A DNA stretch of 64,000 nucleotides from Paenibacillus sp. FSL H8-0332 (lineage in GTDB: Bacteria; Bacillota; Bacilli; Paenibacillales; Paenibacillaceae): the NCBI RefSeq assembly GCF_037963835.1, contig NZ_CP150145.1, forward strand, positions 3,100,001 to 3,164,000, read 5' to 3'. Below, piece after piece: positions 41,487 through 51,735 of the stretch. The notes beneath the pieces were generated by a model, which was not told the origin of the DNA, did not search any database, and was given only the letters and a program-made list of their open reading frames with translations. The translations under genes and the position numbers were made by a program. Position 1 is the stretch's first letter. Each line of letters starts with the position of its first letter.

Positions 41487-43523
41487 ATGAATATAACTGT
41501 CGGACTGCTCGCCCATGTAGATGCCGGGAAGACGACCTTCGCCGAGCAGCTGCTCTACCATACCGAAGCCATCCGCAGCAGGGGGCGTGTGGACCATCAG
41601 GATACGTTCCTCGATACCCATGAGATTGAAAAAGCACGCGGGATCACCGTCTTCGCCGATCAGGCGGAGTTCACCTATAAGGATGCCCGCTATTTCCTGC
41701 TGGATACGCCGGGCCATGTCGATTTCTCCCCGGAGATGGAGCGCTGTCTGCAAGTGCTGGACTATGCAGTGGTGATTCTCAGCGCGGTGGAGGGTGTAGA
41801 GAGCCACACCGAAACGCTCTGGCAGCTGCTGCGCCAGCACCGGATTCCGACCCTGTTCTTCATTAACAAAACCGACCGTGCAGGCAGTGATCCTGAGCGA
41901 GTCCTGGAAGAGATCCGGCAGCTGCTTAGCGGTGATGCCTTGCTGTTGCCGGAGCAGCCGGAAGCTGCGTGGACCGAGGAGACGAAATCGTTCCTTGCCG
42001 AACGCGAGGAGACGCTGCTGGAACCTTATCTTGAAGGCACGCTGACGGACAGCGATTGCCGCAGTGCGCTGAGGTCTATGGTGAAGCGCGGAGAGATTTT
42101 TCCGTGTATGCAGGGCTCTGCGCTGCTGGACCAGGGCGTGGGTGAGTTTCTGGAGGTTCTGGATGCGCTCACCTTCACGGAGTACGATCATAGGCTGCCT
42201 TTTGCCGGGAGGGTCTACAAGATCCGCCACGATGCCAGAGGGACCCGCATCACCTACATCAAAGCCCTTCAAGGCGTGCTGAAGAACCGCGAGAGCTTGG
42301 CGTATGGACCCGAAGCGGAACAAACTTCCGAACGGATTACCGGAATACGCAAGTATAACGGTACCGCATATAGCGCTGCTGACTGGGCTGCCGCCGGGGA
42401 GCTGTTCGCCGTTGTCGGCCTAAGTTCCGTGCTGCCGGGTGCGGGAGTGGGTGCACTTCAGGACGCGCAGGGCAGCGGACTTATTCCCACCCTGAAATCC
42501 AAGGTGCTCTTCAAGCCGCCCGTGCACCTGAAGGAGCTGATGCATGCCTTCGGACAGCTCGGTGCGGAAGATCCGTCACTGAATGTAAGCTGGGATGAAG
42601 ATCTCCAGGAGCTGCATATTCATGTGATGGGCGGGATACAGCTTGAGATTCTGGAGCAGATCGTGGGGGAGCGGTTTCAGCTTAAGATCTCTTTTGGCCC
42701 GCCGGAGATTCTCTATAAGGAGACTATTGCCGGTACGGTCTATGGCTGCGGGCATTTCGAGCCCCTGGGCCACTACGCCGAGGTTCATCTGATGCTTGAG
42801 GGAGGGGAACGGGAGAGCGGGATCACCTTCATTAACCGCTGCCACCCGGATGATCTTGCGGCAGGCTATCAGCATCAGATTGAGCAGCATCTGCTGGAGA
42901 GCGGCCATCACGGCCTGCTGACCGGTTCCCCGCTCACGGATCTGAAGATCACCCTGCTTACAGGAAGGGCGCATAATAAGCACACGAGCGGCGGTGATTT
43001 CCGGGAAGCGGCGTACCGCGCCTTGCGCCAGGGGCTGGAGCAGGCAGAGAATCTGCTGCTGGAGCCGGTCTACGACCTGAAGATCCGGATAGATCCGGAC
43101 GATGTGGGAAAGGTTATGAGTGATATCCAGCAAGCCGGCGGCCGCTTCAATCCCCCGGATATTACACCGTCCAAGGCGGTAATTACGGGCACAGTTCCGG
43201 CGGCAAGCTTCATGAATTACGGGGTGAGACTGGCGGCGATGACGCAGGGCAAGGGAGCGATGTCGCTCAGAGTAGCCGGATATGAGCCCTGCCACAAGAC
43301 CGGGGCGGTGGTGGAGCAGCGGAATTATAATAAAAATGCAGATCCGGCCTATTCCTCGGCGTCTATTTTTTGTGCCAAGGGTGAGGGGTATGCTGTACCC
43401 TGGGAAGAGGCCGGAGCGCATATGCATATTCAAGCAGCAAGCAGGAACGGGTACACGGTTCTTAAGAGAGCAGTACCGTTTCAGCGTGAAGTAGAAGGAA
43501 AGGTGCAGATTAACAATGACTAA
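41487..43523 (+). CDS. TetM/OtrA-like translational GTPase
   Basis: A 678-residue GTPase of the ribosomal protection group within the EF-G family. G1 is AHVDAGKTT (9-17), switch I ends RGITV, G3 is DTPGH, G4 is NKTD. EF-G-like domains II to V follow, with YGCGHFEPLGHYAEVHLMLE opening domain IV and MSLRVAGYEPC near the end. Family members release tetracycline from ribosomes. Chromosomal homologues of this kind in Paenibacillus are common, and resistance cannot be inferred from sequence. The ATG at 41487 lacks a clean AGGAGG, hinting at coupling with the reductase gene. Confidence 0.85.
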   Translation: MNITVGLLAHVDAGKTTFAEQLLYHTEAIRSRGRVDHQDTFLDTHEIEKARGITVFADQAEFTYKDARYFLLDTPGHVDFSPEMERCLQVLDYAVVILSAVEGVESHTETLWQLLRQHRIPTLFFINKTDRAGSDPERVLEEIRQLLSGDALLLPEQPEAAWTEETKSFLAEREETLLEPYLEGTLTDSDCRSALRSMVKRGEIFPCMQGSALLDQGVGEFLEVLDALTFTEYDHRLPFAGRVYKIRHDARGTRITYIKALQGVLKNRESLAYGPEAEQTSERITGIRKYNGTAYSAADWAAAGELFAVVGLSSVLPGAGVGALQDAQGSGLIPTLKSKVLFKPPVHLKELMHAFGQLGAEDPSLNVSWDEDLQELHIHVMGGIQLEILEQIVGERFQLKISFGPPEILYKETIAGTVYGCGHFEPLGHYAEVHLMLEGGERESGITFINRCHPDDLAAGYQHQIEQHLLESGHHGLLTGSPLTDLKITLLTGRAHNKHTSGGDFREAAYRALRQGLEQAENLLLEPVYDLKIRIDPDDVGKVMSDIQQAGGRFNPPDITPSKAVITGTVPAASFMNYGVRLAAMTQGKGAMSLRVAGYEPCHKTGAVVEQRNYNKNADPAYSSASIFCAKGEGYAVPWEEAGAHMHIQAASRNGYTVLKRAVPFQREVEGKVQINND

Positions 43524-43917
43524 TGTAATAGATAAAGTAGCCTGGATCTATGTTGTGGACGGCAAGGTGCTGGGTGCGCGTTCCACAGGCAAGGACACCT
43601 ATTATTTCCCCGGCGGCAAGCGGGAGCACGGTGAAGGTGATGCCGAGACCCTGGTCCGCGAGATTGAAGAGGAGCTGTCGGTGCAGATCCTGCCGGAGAC
43701 GATTGCGGAGTTCGGAAGCTTCGAGGCCCCGGCCCATGGCAAAGCGGAAGGCGTCCTCGTGCGAATGACCTGCCTGACCGCAGATTTCACAGGCGAGCTT
43801 GCCCCGGCTTCGGAGATTGAAGAGCTGGCCTGGTTAACCTATAAGGACATAGACCGGGTGTCGGCGGTCAGCGTCGTCATCATGGACAAGCTGCGGGAGA
43901 TGGGCCTCATCTCCTGA
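43516..43917 (+). CDS. Nudix hydrolase
   Basis: A 133-residue Nudix protein. The box GGKREHGEGDAETLVREIEE then ELSV fits GX5EX7REUXEE, with Leu in place of the last Gly. The core begins AWIYVVDGKVLGARSTGKDT. It probably hydrolyses a nucleotide or a related pyrophosphate. Its start overlaps the GTPase gene by 8 nt, so the two are translationally coupled. A long bidirectional terminator follows within 10 nt. Confidence 0.87.
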   Translation: MTNVIDKVAWIYVVDGKVLGARSTGKDTYYFPGGKREHGEGDAETLVREIEEELSVQILPETIAEFGSFEAPAHGKAEGVLVRMTCLTADFTGELAPASEIEELAWLTYKDIDRVSAVSVVIMDKLREMGLIS

Positions 43918-43925
43918 ATATAGAA

Positions 43926-43983
43926 GAGAGAGTAAGCCCGTTTTGAGCCGGAACCCGGCCTGAAACGGGCTTACTCTCTCTTT
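43926..43983. terminator. strong bidirectional terminator
   Basis: Perfect 18-bp stem, GAGAGAGTAAGCCCGTTT with its complement at 43963-43980, ending CTCTTT. Confidence 0.9.
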
Positions 43984-44102
43984 AGCAGGGCGATGCAGGC
44001 GGCGCGGCAAGCACACTTTTACCGAATAGGACATATGTCCTTCCCGAATCCGGCGAACTGGCTTTTAATAAGTACAGAGAAGCAAAAAGAGGAGAGAGAC
44101 AG

Positions 44103-44528
44103 ATGAGAGGGATACTATTCGCATTTTTGGCCGGGGCCTGCATTACACTTCAGGGGGTAGCCAATGCCAGAATCAGCCAGGATATCGGCACGTGGCAGGC
44201 TGCCACCATTACCCAGCTTACCGGATTCATTATGGCGTTAGCGATAGCGCTGGTGGTACGGGACGGCAAAAAGCACGGCTTCCGCAAGGTACATCCGTTA
44301 TACATCAGCGGCGGCGGTCTGGCCGCCTTCGTGATTTTCAGTGAGGTGACGGCCATTCAGAACATTGGGGTTACGCTTACGATCTCGGCGCTGCTGATTG
44401 CCCAGCTCTGCCTGACCTTTATCATTGATATCAGGGGCTGGTTCGGAGTCGTCCGGCAGAAGATGAAGCTTCCGCAGTTTATCGGCATCGGGATGATGAT
44501 TCTCGGGGTAGTTGTACTGAAGTTCTAA
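44103..44528 (+). CDS. DMT transporter, DUF606 half-size subunit
   Basis: A 141-residue protein with five hydrophobic segments, of the DUF606/YdcZ branch of the drug/metabolite transporter superfamily. Each member is half the usual ten-helix length and is thought to pair with a partner. Motifs: FLAGACITLQGVANARISQD at the N-terminus and IGIGMMILGVVVLKF at the end. The matching partner gene starts 18 nt downstream, so the two probably form a heterodimer. The substrate is unknown. GGAGAG precedes the start. Confidence 0.87.
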   Translation: MRGILFAFLAGACITLQGVANARISQDIGTWQAATITQLTGFIMALAIALVVRDGKKHGFRKVHPLYISGGGLAAFVIFSEVTAIQNIGVTLTISALLIAQLCLTFIIDIRGWFGVVRQKMKLPQFIGIGMMILGVVVLKF

Positions 44529-44546
44529 ACGAAGGGGGCAAGAGAA

Positions 44547-45050
44547 ATGTTAACAGGGTTAGTACTTGCACTGATCGCGGGGGCGCTGGTCAGTTTACAG
44601 AATATTTTCAACACTAAAGTCAATGAACAAACAGGCTCTTGGTCGACCACTACACTAGTGCTGGGCATGGGCTTCGCCGCTTCCCTCGTCATGGGGCTGA
44701 TTATGGAAGGGAAAAATATGTTCACGCTGCAGCACATGCAGCCCTGGTACTGGTTAAGCGGAATGATCGGCGTGGGGGTCGTAATCTGCCTGGTCCAGGC
44801 TACCAGAATCCTTGGTGCCACCTATGCCATCTCGATTGTACTAACTGCCCAGCTTGGCTTCGCCTTGCTCTGGGATTCCATGGGCTGGCTGGGGTTGGCG
44901 AAGGTTCCGTTCTCGTTCAACCAGCTAATCGGCGTGCTTATTATCGTAGGCGGGATATTGGTGTTCAAGCTGGGTGGAGGGCGTGAGCCCCAAGCTCAAG
45001 AAGACCACTCTGGAGCAGAGCATAAGAAGCATGCAGTGGAATTGAAGTAG
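44547..45050 (+). CDS. DMT transporter, DUF606 half-size subunit
   Basis: A 167-residue partner of the upstream DUF606 protein: ALIAGALVSLQNIFNTKVNE, then five hydrophobic segments, ending IGVLIIVGGILVFKLGG plus a short polar tail (EPQAQEDHSGAEHKKHA). The similar N-terminal pattern and adjacency suggest gene duplication and heteromer formation. The following stem-loop closes the operon and also faces the collagen-like gene on the other strand. Confidence 0.87.
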   Translation: MLTGLVLALIAGALVSLQNIFNTKVNEQTGSWSTTTLVLGMGFAASLVMGLIMEGKNMFTLQHMQPWYWLSGMIGVGVVICLVQATRILGATYAISIVLTAQLGFALLWDSMGWLGLAKVPFSFNQLIGVLIIVGGILVFKLGGGREPQAQEDHSGAEHKKHAVELK

Positions 45051-45091
45051 GCTTGCTGGAGATCAATAATGAATGATTCCAGAAACAAACA

Positions 45092-45130
45092 AGAAGCGCA
45101 TGTTCGTGAATAACACGGGCATGCGCTTCT
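45092..45130. terminator. bidirectional terminator between convergent genes
   Basis: AGAAGCGCATG pairs with CATGCGCTTCT, with short T/A-rich flanks on both sides. Confidence 0.8.
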
Positions 45131-45157
45131 ATTGTCTGCAGATAATGGCAGCTTAGA

Positions 45158-46741
<1,584 letters not shown>

Positions 46742-46883
46742 TTAATATATTCAAGGAAAGGTGAAAGGTTCATAGATGTAATAAAATAGACAAAATAGTT
46801 GAGATTAGGAGATTCGAAGCCTTTGTTTGATACAGGAGTGCTAATATTCGATCTATTTTCAATAGTAGCTGAATGACGCACTG

Positions 46884-46912
46884 AAAAAGCAGACTGATGA
46901 TCAGTCTGCTTT
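46884..46912 (-). terminator. terminator of the ANTAR/TrpD-like operon
   Basis: On the minus strand AAGCAGACTGA pairs with TCAGTCTGCTT, followed by TTTTC. The 46688-46883 stretch beside it is AT-rich and without a gene. Confidence 0.8.
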
Positions 46913-46933
46913 CATTGCTAGAGCTAGTGTCCG

Positions 46934-47989
46934 TCAAGCCTGGGCTTGCCCAAGAGAAGCCGCTGTGCTGCAGAGTATTGCACTTTTCCATTTTGAATAC
47001 GCGGTCCATGCCCGCCCGTTATCCAGCAGAGGCTTACAGGTATAGACGCCTTCCTCAATAGAATTCACACGCCCGGTGGCATGCAGTCTCGCAGCGGCGT
47101 TCAGCAGCGTCTGGTTGTAGTAGGCCATGTGCCCGCCGCCTTGCAGGACCTCCTCTGCTATACGGAGCTGCCGCAGAGCCGTCCACTCCTGCTCCTCAGG
47201 GAGTGTCACCTCCAGGCCAAGCGCCTCGGGGTCAATGATATCCAGCTCCGCTGCTCCATCCTGAATCCGGTATACGCGGTTCGGCCGGTCAATGTACAGA
47301 TCCTCCGAGCCTTCCACACCCTGCACCACCAGCCCCTGCTGATAGCCGAGCTTCACAATGAGCCGGGAGATCCGGTCGAATACCGTATTATGGAATATCC
47401 CGAATACAATAAACGGTGAGCAGGAATAGTCAATCAGCTTCTCAGCCGTATTAAAAATCGTCCGCATGCCAATGTCCTCACGGAGTCCGCGAAGCTCCCC
47501 CAGCGGCGGGCACCACTGCTCCGACTTCACGAACAGAACCCCGCTGGCTTCAGCGGCATGAACCGCGTTGCTGCGGCTCAGTCCGGCTATATCCACTCCG
47601 CCGGCCTGGATAATATCCTGTAGCGTAATGCCCCATTTGGGCGGCAAACCCGCTGAACCATGCAGGGTAACCGACAGACCTGCGGCTGACAGCAGAAAGG
47701 CCGTGGGGAAGGTTGCGATGAATGAATGCACTCTCCCGTCATACGGACCGGCACAGTCGATTCCCTGGTGAACAGGCTCACGGAAGGCGTATTTACGGCA
47801 GACTGCTACAAAAGCCTCCAGCTCCTCCAGGCTCTCCAGCTTCATGCGCTCTGCAATCAGGAACGCGCCGATCTGCACCGGCGAAGCGGTCTGACAGAGT
47901 ATGGCTTCCGCCGCATATTCGGCTTCCCCGTAGCTTAAATCCTTCGCACCGCGTTTGCCGCGGGCAACTTCCTTGAGAATATTAATCAT
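46934..47989 (-). CDS. anthranilate phosphoribosyltransferase-like protein (TrpD2/YbiB type)
   Basis: A 351-residue member of the nucleoside phosphorylase-type glycosyltransferase family 3. The N-terminal helical domain (1-70) reads LSYGEAEYAAEAILCQTASP, then IGAFLIAERMK. The alpha/beta domain has DCAGPYDGRVHSFIATFPTA, where true TrpD has GTGGD..TFN, and VTLHGSAGLPPKWG, so the phosphoribosyl site is altered. It is probably not a tryptophan enzyme; YbiB-like members bind nucleic acid. It is cotranscribed with the ANTAR gene (12-nt gap, AAGGAGAA site) and adjoins the nir operon. Confidence 0.82.
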   Translation of the reverse strand: MINILKEVARGKRGAKDLSYGEAEYAAEAILCQTASPVQIGAFLIAERMKLESLEELEAFVAVCRKYAFREPVHQGIDCAGPYDGRVHSFIATFPTAFLLSAAGLSVTLHGSAGLPPKWGITLQDIIQAGGVDIAGLSRSNAVHAAEASGVLFVKSEQWCPPLGELRGLREDIGMRTIFNTAEKLIDYSCSPFIVFGIFHNTVFDRISRLIVKLGYQQGLVVQGVEGSEDLYIDRPNRVYRIQDGAAELDIIDPEALGLEVTLPEEQEWTALRQLRIAEEVLQGGGHMAYYNQTLLNAAARLHATGRVNSIEEGVYTCKPLLDNGRAWTAYSKWKSAILCSTAASLGQAQA

Positions 47990-48001
47990 ATGGCGTTCTC
48001 C

Positions 48002-48598
48002 TTAAGTTTGATCCTGCAGCATCTGGTAGACCTTGACGATGGAGGTAGCTACATCGACGATCCGTTTGCGTTCATTCATCGCCTGCTTGCGCAGCAGGTC
48101 GTAGGCTTCCGATTCGCTGATATTCTTGGCCTTGGACAGAATGCCCTTGGCCATATCAATCCATTTGCGTTCCTCGATCCGGGAGAGCAGCTGCTCCCGT
48201 TCCTTCAGCCATTGCTTACGCTCGAAGCATTGCCTGGCACTGAAATGAAGCGTCCAGTGAATCTCCGGCGGCTTCATGGCAGGGGACAGAATGCCGTCCA
48301 CCATAATATCGTCGCCGCAGGCAGAGACGGAGAGGTTAGCGGTATGCGGGGTACACCACCAGATTACCGGCGCGATCCTTTGCCGCACCAGCAGGGATCT
48401 CCAGTGGCTGATATCCGTCACCGGAAGATTGAGGATGAAGGCGTCGGCGTCGCCGATGAACGGAGCGGCCTGCTCCGGTGATGCTGCGGTTCCTACTACA
48501 TAGCCGCAAGAGCTTAAGATGTGGTCAGGGCCTCCAGAGGAGCGCGCTTCTGCGGGATTCTCTGTTCCGGCAGGTTCTATAACCAACAGGGAATGCAT
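48002..48598 (-). CDS. ANTAR-domain RNA-binding antiterminator (NasT-like)
   Basis: A 198-residue protein with a degenerate receiver-like N-terminal half (HSLLVIEPAGTENPAE, DADAFILNLPVTD) and a C-terminal ANTAR domain (about 138-195): RIEERKWIDMAKGILSKAKN, then ESEAYDLLRKQAMNERKRIV. ANTAR domains bind paired hexaloop hairpins in leaders and prevent termination. The divergent nirB leader contains just such a pair (48803-48846). I therefore infer that it controls nitrite reductase expression. The receiver half lacks a clear phosphorylatable Asp, so the signal may be a ligand or partner protein. AAAGGAG precedes the ATG. Confidence 0.9.
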   Translation of the reverse strand: MHSLLVIEPAGTENPAEARSSGGPDHILSSCGYVVGTAASPEQAAPFIGDADAFILNLPVTDISHWRSLLVRQRIAPVIWWCTPHTANLSVSACGDDIMVDGILSPAMKPPEIHWTLHFSARQCFERKQWLKEREQLLSRIEERKWIDMAKGILSKAKNISESEAYDLLRKQAMNERKRIVDVATSIVKVYQMLQDQT

Positions 48599-48748
48599 GG
48601 GGGACGACGCTCCTTTTACCTAAGAATAGAGACATCTTGAATGATTGCTGACAATCCAATTAGAGGATAGAATATGTTATATTATATAACACGAATTCAG
48701 TATTCTTGTCGATAAAATAAATTAATTAAATTTTATATGTCATAATTA

Positions 48749-48778
48749 TTGACGTATCGTAGACGGCTGTAGTATAGT
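48749..48778 (+). promoter_or_regulatory. nirB operon promoter
   Basis: TTGACG at 48749-48754, 18-bp spacer, TATAGT at 48773-48778. It gives a leader of about 150 nt before the nirB ATG. Confidence 0.65.
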
Positions 48779-48802
48779 CGTTTTAACAAATTCAACAATT
48801 CA

Positions 48803-48846
48803 CGAATACAACGATGTATTCGGCTGAAGCGGCAATGGCGCCTGCT
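48803..48846 (+). ncRNA. ANTAR-target two-hairpin RNA in nirB leader
   Basis: Hairpin P1 has a 7-bp perfect stem (CGAATAC/GTATTCG) with the hexaloop AACGAT. After five nt, P2 has stem AGC-GGC/GCC-T-GCT with one bulged T and the hexaloop AATGGC. Both loops have A at position 1 and G at position 4, the known ANTAR recognition pattern. The 3' side of P2 is also the 5' arm of the downstream terminator. Confidence 0.75.
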
Positions 48847-48914
48847 CTCACTTATATCGCTTACGGGAAATGTATCTTTTCCGGGCGGAGTGAAGCGGGC
48901 TATTTCTGTTGTTT
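48840..48914 (+). terminator. regulated terminator in nirB leader
   Basis: GCCTGCTcTCACT (48840-48852) pairs with AGTGAAGCGGGC (48889-48900) over 12 bp with one bulge, with an inner GGAAA/TTTCC stem. The tail TATTTCTGTTGTTT is T-rich but interrupted. It is mutually exclusive with hairpin P2. Confidence 0.65.
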
Positions 48915-48937
48915 ACCTGGAGAGGAGAGAGATACAG

Positions 48938-51367
48938 ATGACAGTGAAGCGTAAAAAACTGATATTAATCGGCAATGGGATGGCGGGGGTCAGAGCCATT
49001 GAGCATCTGCTCAAATTGGCGCCGGAGGCGTACGAGATTACGATTGTTGGCACAGAGCCTTATCCCAACTATAACCGCATCATGCTGTCTTCCGTGCTGG
49101 CAGGCGGGGCAAGCCTGGATGAAATCATAATTAATGATCTCGAATGGTACAGCAGCTTCAATATTACCTTATATACGGGACACACAGTAACTTCTATTGA
49201 TACTGCTGCACGTACAGTTTATACGGATAAAGGAGTTACCGCCGCGTATGACGAGCTGATTCTGGCGACCGGCTCCAATCCCTTCATGCTGCCGATTCCC
49301 GGAACGGAGAAGGAGGGCGTCATTGCCTTCCGTGACATCAAGGATACGCAAATCATGCAGGACGTCTCGCAAAAATACAGCAAAGCGCTCGTCATCGGCG
49401 GCGGTCTGCTCGGACTGGAGGCGGCCAGAGGGCTGCTGCATCTGGGGATGGATGTCTCGGTGGTTCACATTCACGAGTATATTATGGAGCGTCAGCTGGA
49501 CGAGGCGGCATCCCGGATGCTGCGGGGAGAGCTGGAGGCTCAGGGCATGAAGTTCCTGCTGAAGAAGCAGTCGGAAGCCATTCTCGGCAAAAAGAGAGTC
49601 AAAGGCCTGCTGTTCGCAGACGGCGAGATGGCGGAGGCCGATCTGATCGTGATGGCGGTCGGGATCAAGCCGAATGTTATGCTTGCCCGCAGCAGCGGGA
49701 TTGAGGTGAACCGGGGCATCGTGGTGAACGATTATATGGAGACCAGCCTGTCCGGTATTTACGCCGTCGGGGAATGTGCAGAGCATCGCGGCATTGCCTA
49801 CGGTCTGGTAGCCCCGCTGTATGAGCAAGGCGCTGTGCTGGCCAAAAGACTGGCAGGCGCTCCCACAGAGGGCTACGCCGGTTCGGTGACTTCTACGAAG
49901 CTGAAGGTGTCCGGCGTCGATGTTTTCTCGGCAGGACAGTATATCGAGCAGCCCGGAACGAAGGCGCTCCGTTTCCAGGATGAGACGGAGGGAATCTATA
50001 AGAAGCTGGTGATCCAGGAGGATAAGCTGATCGGCGCTGTCCTGTTCGGCGATACGAATGATGGCGCGCAGCTCTTCTCGATGATCAAGAAGGGCGAGAA
50101 TATCAAGGGGCGCGAGAAAGAGCTGCTGCTCGGCATTCCGGCCGATGCGCTGGCTTCGCCCAAGGGCAACCGGCTGGAGGGGATGCCGGATGACGAGATC
50201 ATCTGCGGCTGCAACGGAGTAACGAAGGGAACCATTGCCGAAGTGATTACCGCCGGCGGCTGCACCAGTGTGGGCCAGATCAAAGCCTGCACCAAAGCCT
50301 CCGCTTCCTGCGGCGGCTGCAAGCCATTGGTAGAGGGACTGCTCCAGCTCTATGCCGGAGAGGCGGCTGTTACGGTCAAAGAGGGCATCTGCGGCTGCAC
50401 GACGCTGGGCCGGGATGAGATTGTCGCCGAGATCAAGCGGATGAAGCTGACCACGGTGAAGGAAGTCATGCATGTCTTGTCCTGGAGCAACGAGGAAGGC
50501 TGCCCGAAATGCCGCCCTTCACTGAACTATTACCTGGGCATGCTCTGGCCCGAGGAATACGTGGATGAGAATGAATCCAGATATACGAATGAGCGCTACC
50601 ATGCCAATATCCAGAAGGACGGAACTTATTCTGTGGTGCCGAGAATCTACGGCGGGGTCACTTCTCCTGCGGAGCTGATCAAGATAGCGGAGGTCGCGGT
50701 GAAATACGATGTGCCGCTGGTCAAATTCACCGGCGGGCAGCGCCTGGATCTGCTGGGCGTGAAGAAGGAGGATCTGCCGAAGATGTGGGAGGAGCTGGAT
50801 ATGCCGTCCGGCCATGCCTACGGCAAGACGCTGCGCACCGTAAAGACCTGCGTAGGCTCCACCTTCTGCCGGTTTGGGACCCAGGATGCGCTGGGGATGG
50901 GAATTCGGCTGGAGAAGGCTTTTGAACGGCTGAATGCTCCGGGGAAGGTGAAGCTTGCTGTATCCGGGTGTCCGCGCAACTGTGCGGAAGCGACAATCAA
51001 GGACTTCGGGGTGGTGGCGATTGACGGCGGCTGGGAGCTGCATGTCGGCGGCAACGGCGGTGTTCATGTCCGTGCGACCGATCTGCTCTGTGTAGTGAAG
51101 ACCGATGATGAGGTGCTGGAATGGGCAAGCGCGTTCCTGCAATATTACCGCGAGCAAGCCGGATGGAATGAACGGACCGCACAGTGGATCGAGCGCGTGG
51201 GCCTGGACAGCATCAAGCAGGCGCTGGAATCCCCGGAGGAAAGGGCGGCGCTGGTGGAACGAATTCAGAAGACGCTCAGTCTGACCACCGATCCATGGAA
51301 GCAGATTGTGAATACGCCGGAGCTGCGCAAGAATTTTGAGGCGATCTCGTTACCCGAGACGGTCTAA
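48938..51367 (+). CDS. nirB: NAD(P)H nitrite reductase large subunit
   Basis: An 809-residue assimilatory nitrite reductase reducing nitrite to ammonium. The N-terminal FAD/NAD domain has LILIGNGMAGVRAIEHLL and ALVIGGGLLGLEAARGL. A BFD-like [2Fe-2S] site uses Cys423, Cys425, Cys458 and Cys461; a second CGC..CPKC set follows near 485-525. The siroheme/[4Fe-4S] domain has Cys638 and Cys644 in TCVGSTFCRFG, and Cys678 and Cys682 in SGCPRNCAEA. GAGAGGAGAGAG supports the ATG at 48938 rather than the upstream GTG at 48890, which lies in the leader hairpin. First gene of nirB-nirD-nirC-cobA. Confidence 0.96.
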   Translation: MTVKRKKLILIGNGMAGVRAIEHLLKLAPEAYEITIVGTEPYPNYNRIMLSSVLAGGASLDEIIINDLEWYSSFNITLYTGHTVTSIDTAARTVYTDKGVTAAYDELILATGSNPFMLPIPGTEKEGVIAFRDIKDTQIMQDVSQKYSKALVIGGGLLGLEAARGLLHLGMDVSVVHIHEYIMERQLDEAASRMLRGELEAQGMKFLLKKQSEAILGKKRVKGLLFADGEMAEADLIVMAVGIKPNVMLARSSGIEVNRGIVVNDYMETSLSGIYAVGECAEHRGIAYGLVAPLYEQGAVLAKRLAGAPTEGYAGSVTSTKLKVSGVDVFSAGQYIEQPGTKALRFQDETEGIYKKLVIQEDKLIGAVLFGDTNDGAQLFSMIKKGENIKGREKELLLGIPADALASPKGNRLEGMPDDEIICGCNGVTKGTIAEVITAGGCTSVGQIKACTKASASCGGCKPLVEGLLQLYAGEAAVTVKEGICGCTTLGRDEIVAEIKRMKLTTVKEVMHVLSWSNEEGCPKCRPSLNYYLGMLWPEEYVDENESRYTNERYHANIQKDGTYSVVPRIYGGVTSPAELIKIAEVAVKYDVPLVKFTGGQRLDLLGVKKEDLPKMWEELDMPSGHAYGKTLRTVKTCVGSTFCRFGTQDALGMGIRLEKAFERLNAPGKVKLAVSGCPRNCAEATIKDFGVVAIDGGWELHVGGNGGVHVRATDLLCVVKTDDEVLEWASAFLQYYREQAGWNERTAQWIERVGLDSIKQALESPEERAALVERIQKTLSLTTDPWKQIVNTPELRKNFEAISLPETV

Positions 51368-51379
51368 GGAGGAACCGAA

Positions 51380-51697
51380 ATGACAATGACCAAACTGCTA
51401 ATCGGCAACCTGAATGAGGTGGATATCAAAGGATCACGAAAATTACGGGTAGGCGATACCGAGATTGCCTTGTTCCGGCTAAGCAGCGGAGAGGTGCTGG
51501 CGGTGGAGAACCGTTGTCCGCACAAGGGCGGCCTGCTCTCCGAGGGCATGGTCTGTGGCTCCAAGGTGCACTGCCCGCTCCATGACTGGCGGATCGAGCT
51601 GCATACAGGCGAGGTGCAGGCTCCCGATACGGGACATGTGACCACCTATGAGGTGGAAGTCGATCACGCTACAGGCAGCTTGTACTTAACGATCTGA
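51380..51697 (+). CDS. nirD: nitrite reductase small subunit, Rieske type
   Basis: A 105-residue NirD. The Rieske-like motif is complete: RCPHKGG with Cys and His, and HCPLHDW with Cys and His, so a [2Fe-2S] cluster can bind; many NirD proteins lack these residues. It follows nirB by 12 nt, with AGGAGG inside the gap. It passes electrons within the NirBD complex or stabilises it. Confidence 0.94.
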   Translation: MTMTKLLIGNLNEVDIKGSRKLRVGDTEIALFRLSSGEVLAVENRCPHKGGLLSEGMVCGSKVHCPLHDWRIELHTGEVQAPDTGHVTTYEVEVDHATGSLYLTI

Positions 51698-51735
51698 TTC
51701 ATTCATACATGGACACGTATAAAGGGGGATTCATA

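Noticed and set aside
41487..43523. Claim of a tetracycline resistance gene
   Set aside because: Similarity to the ribosomal protection group alone does not show resistance; context is that of an ordinary chromosomal gene.
48890..48937. GTG at 48890 as nirB start
   Set aside because: It lies within the terminator stem of the leader and has no ribosome site; GAGAGGAGAGAG fits the ATG at 48938.
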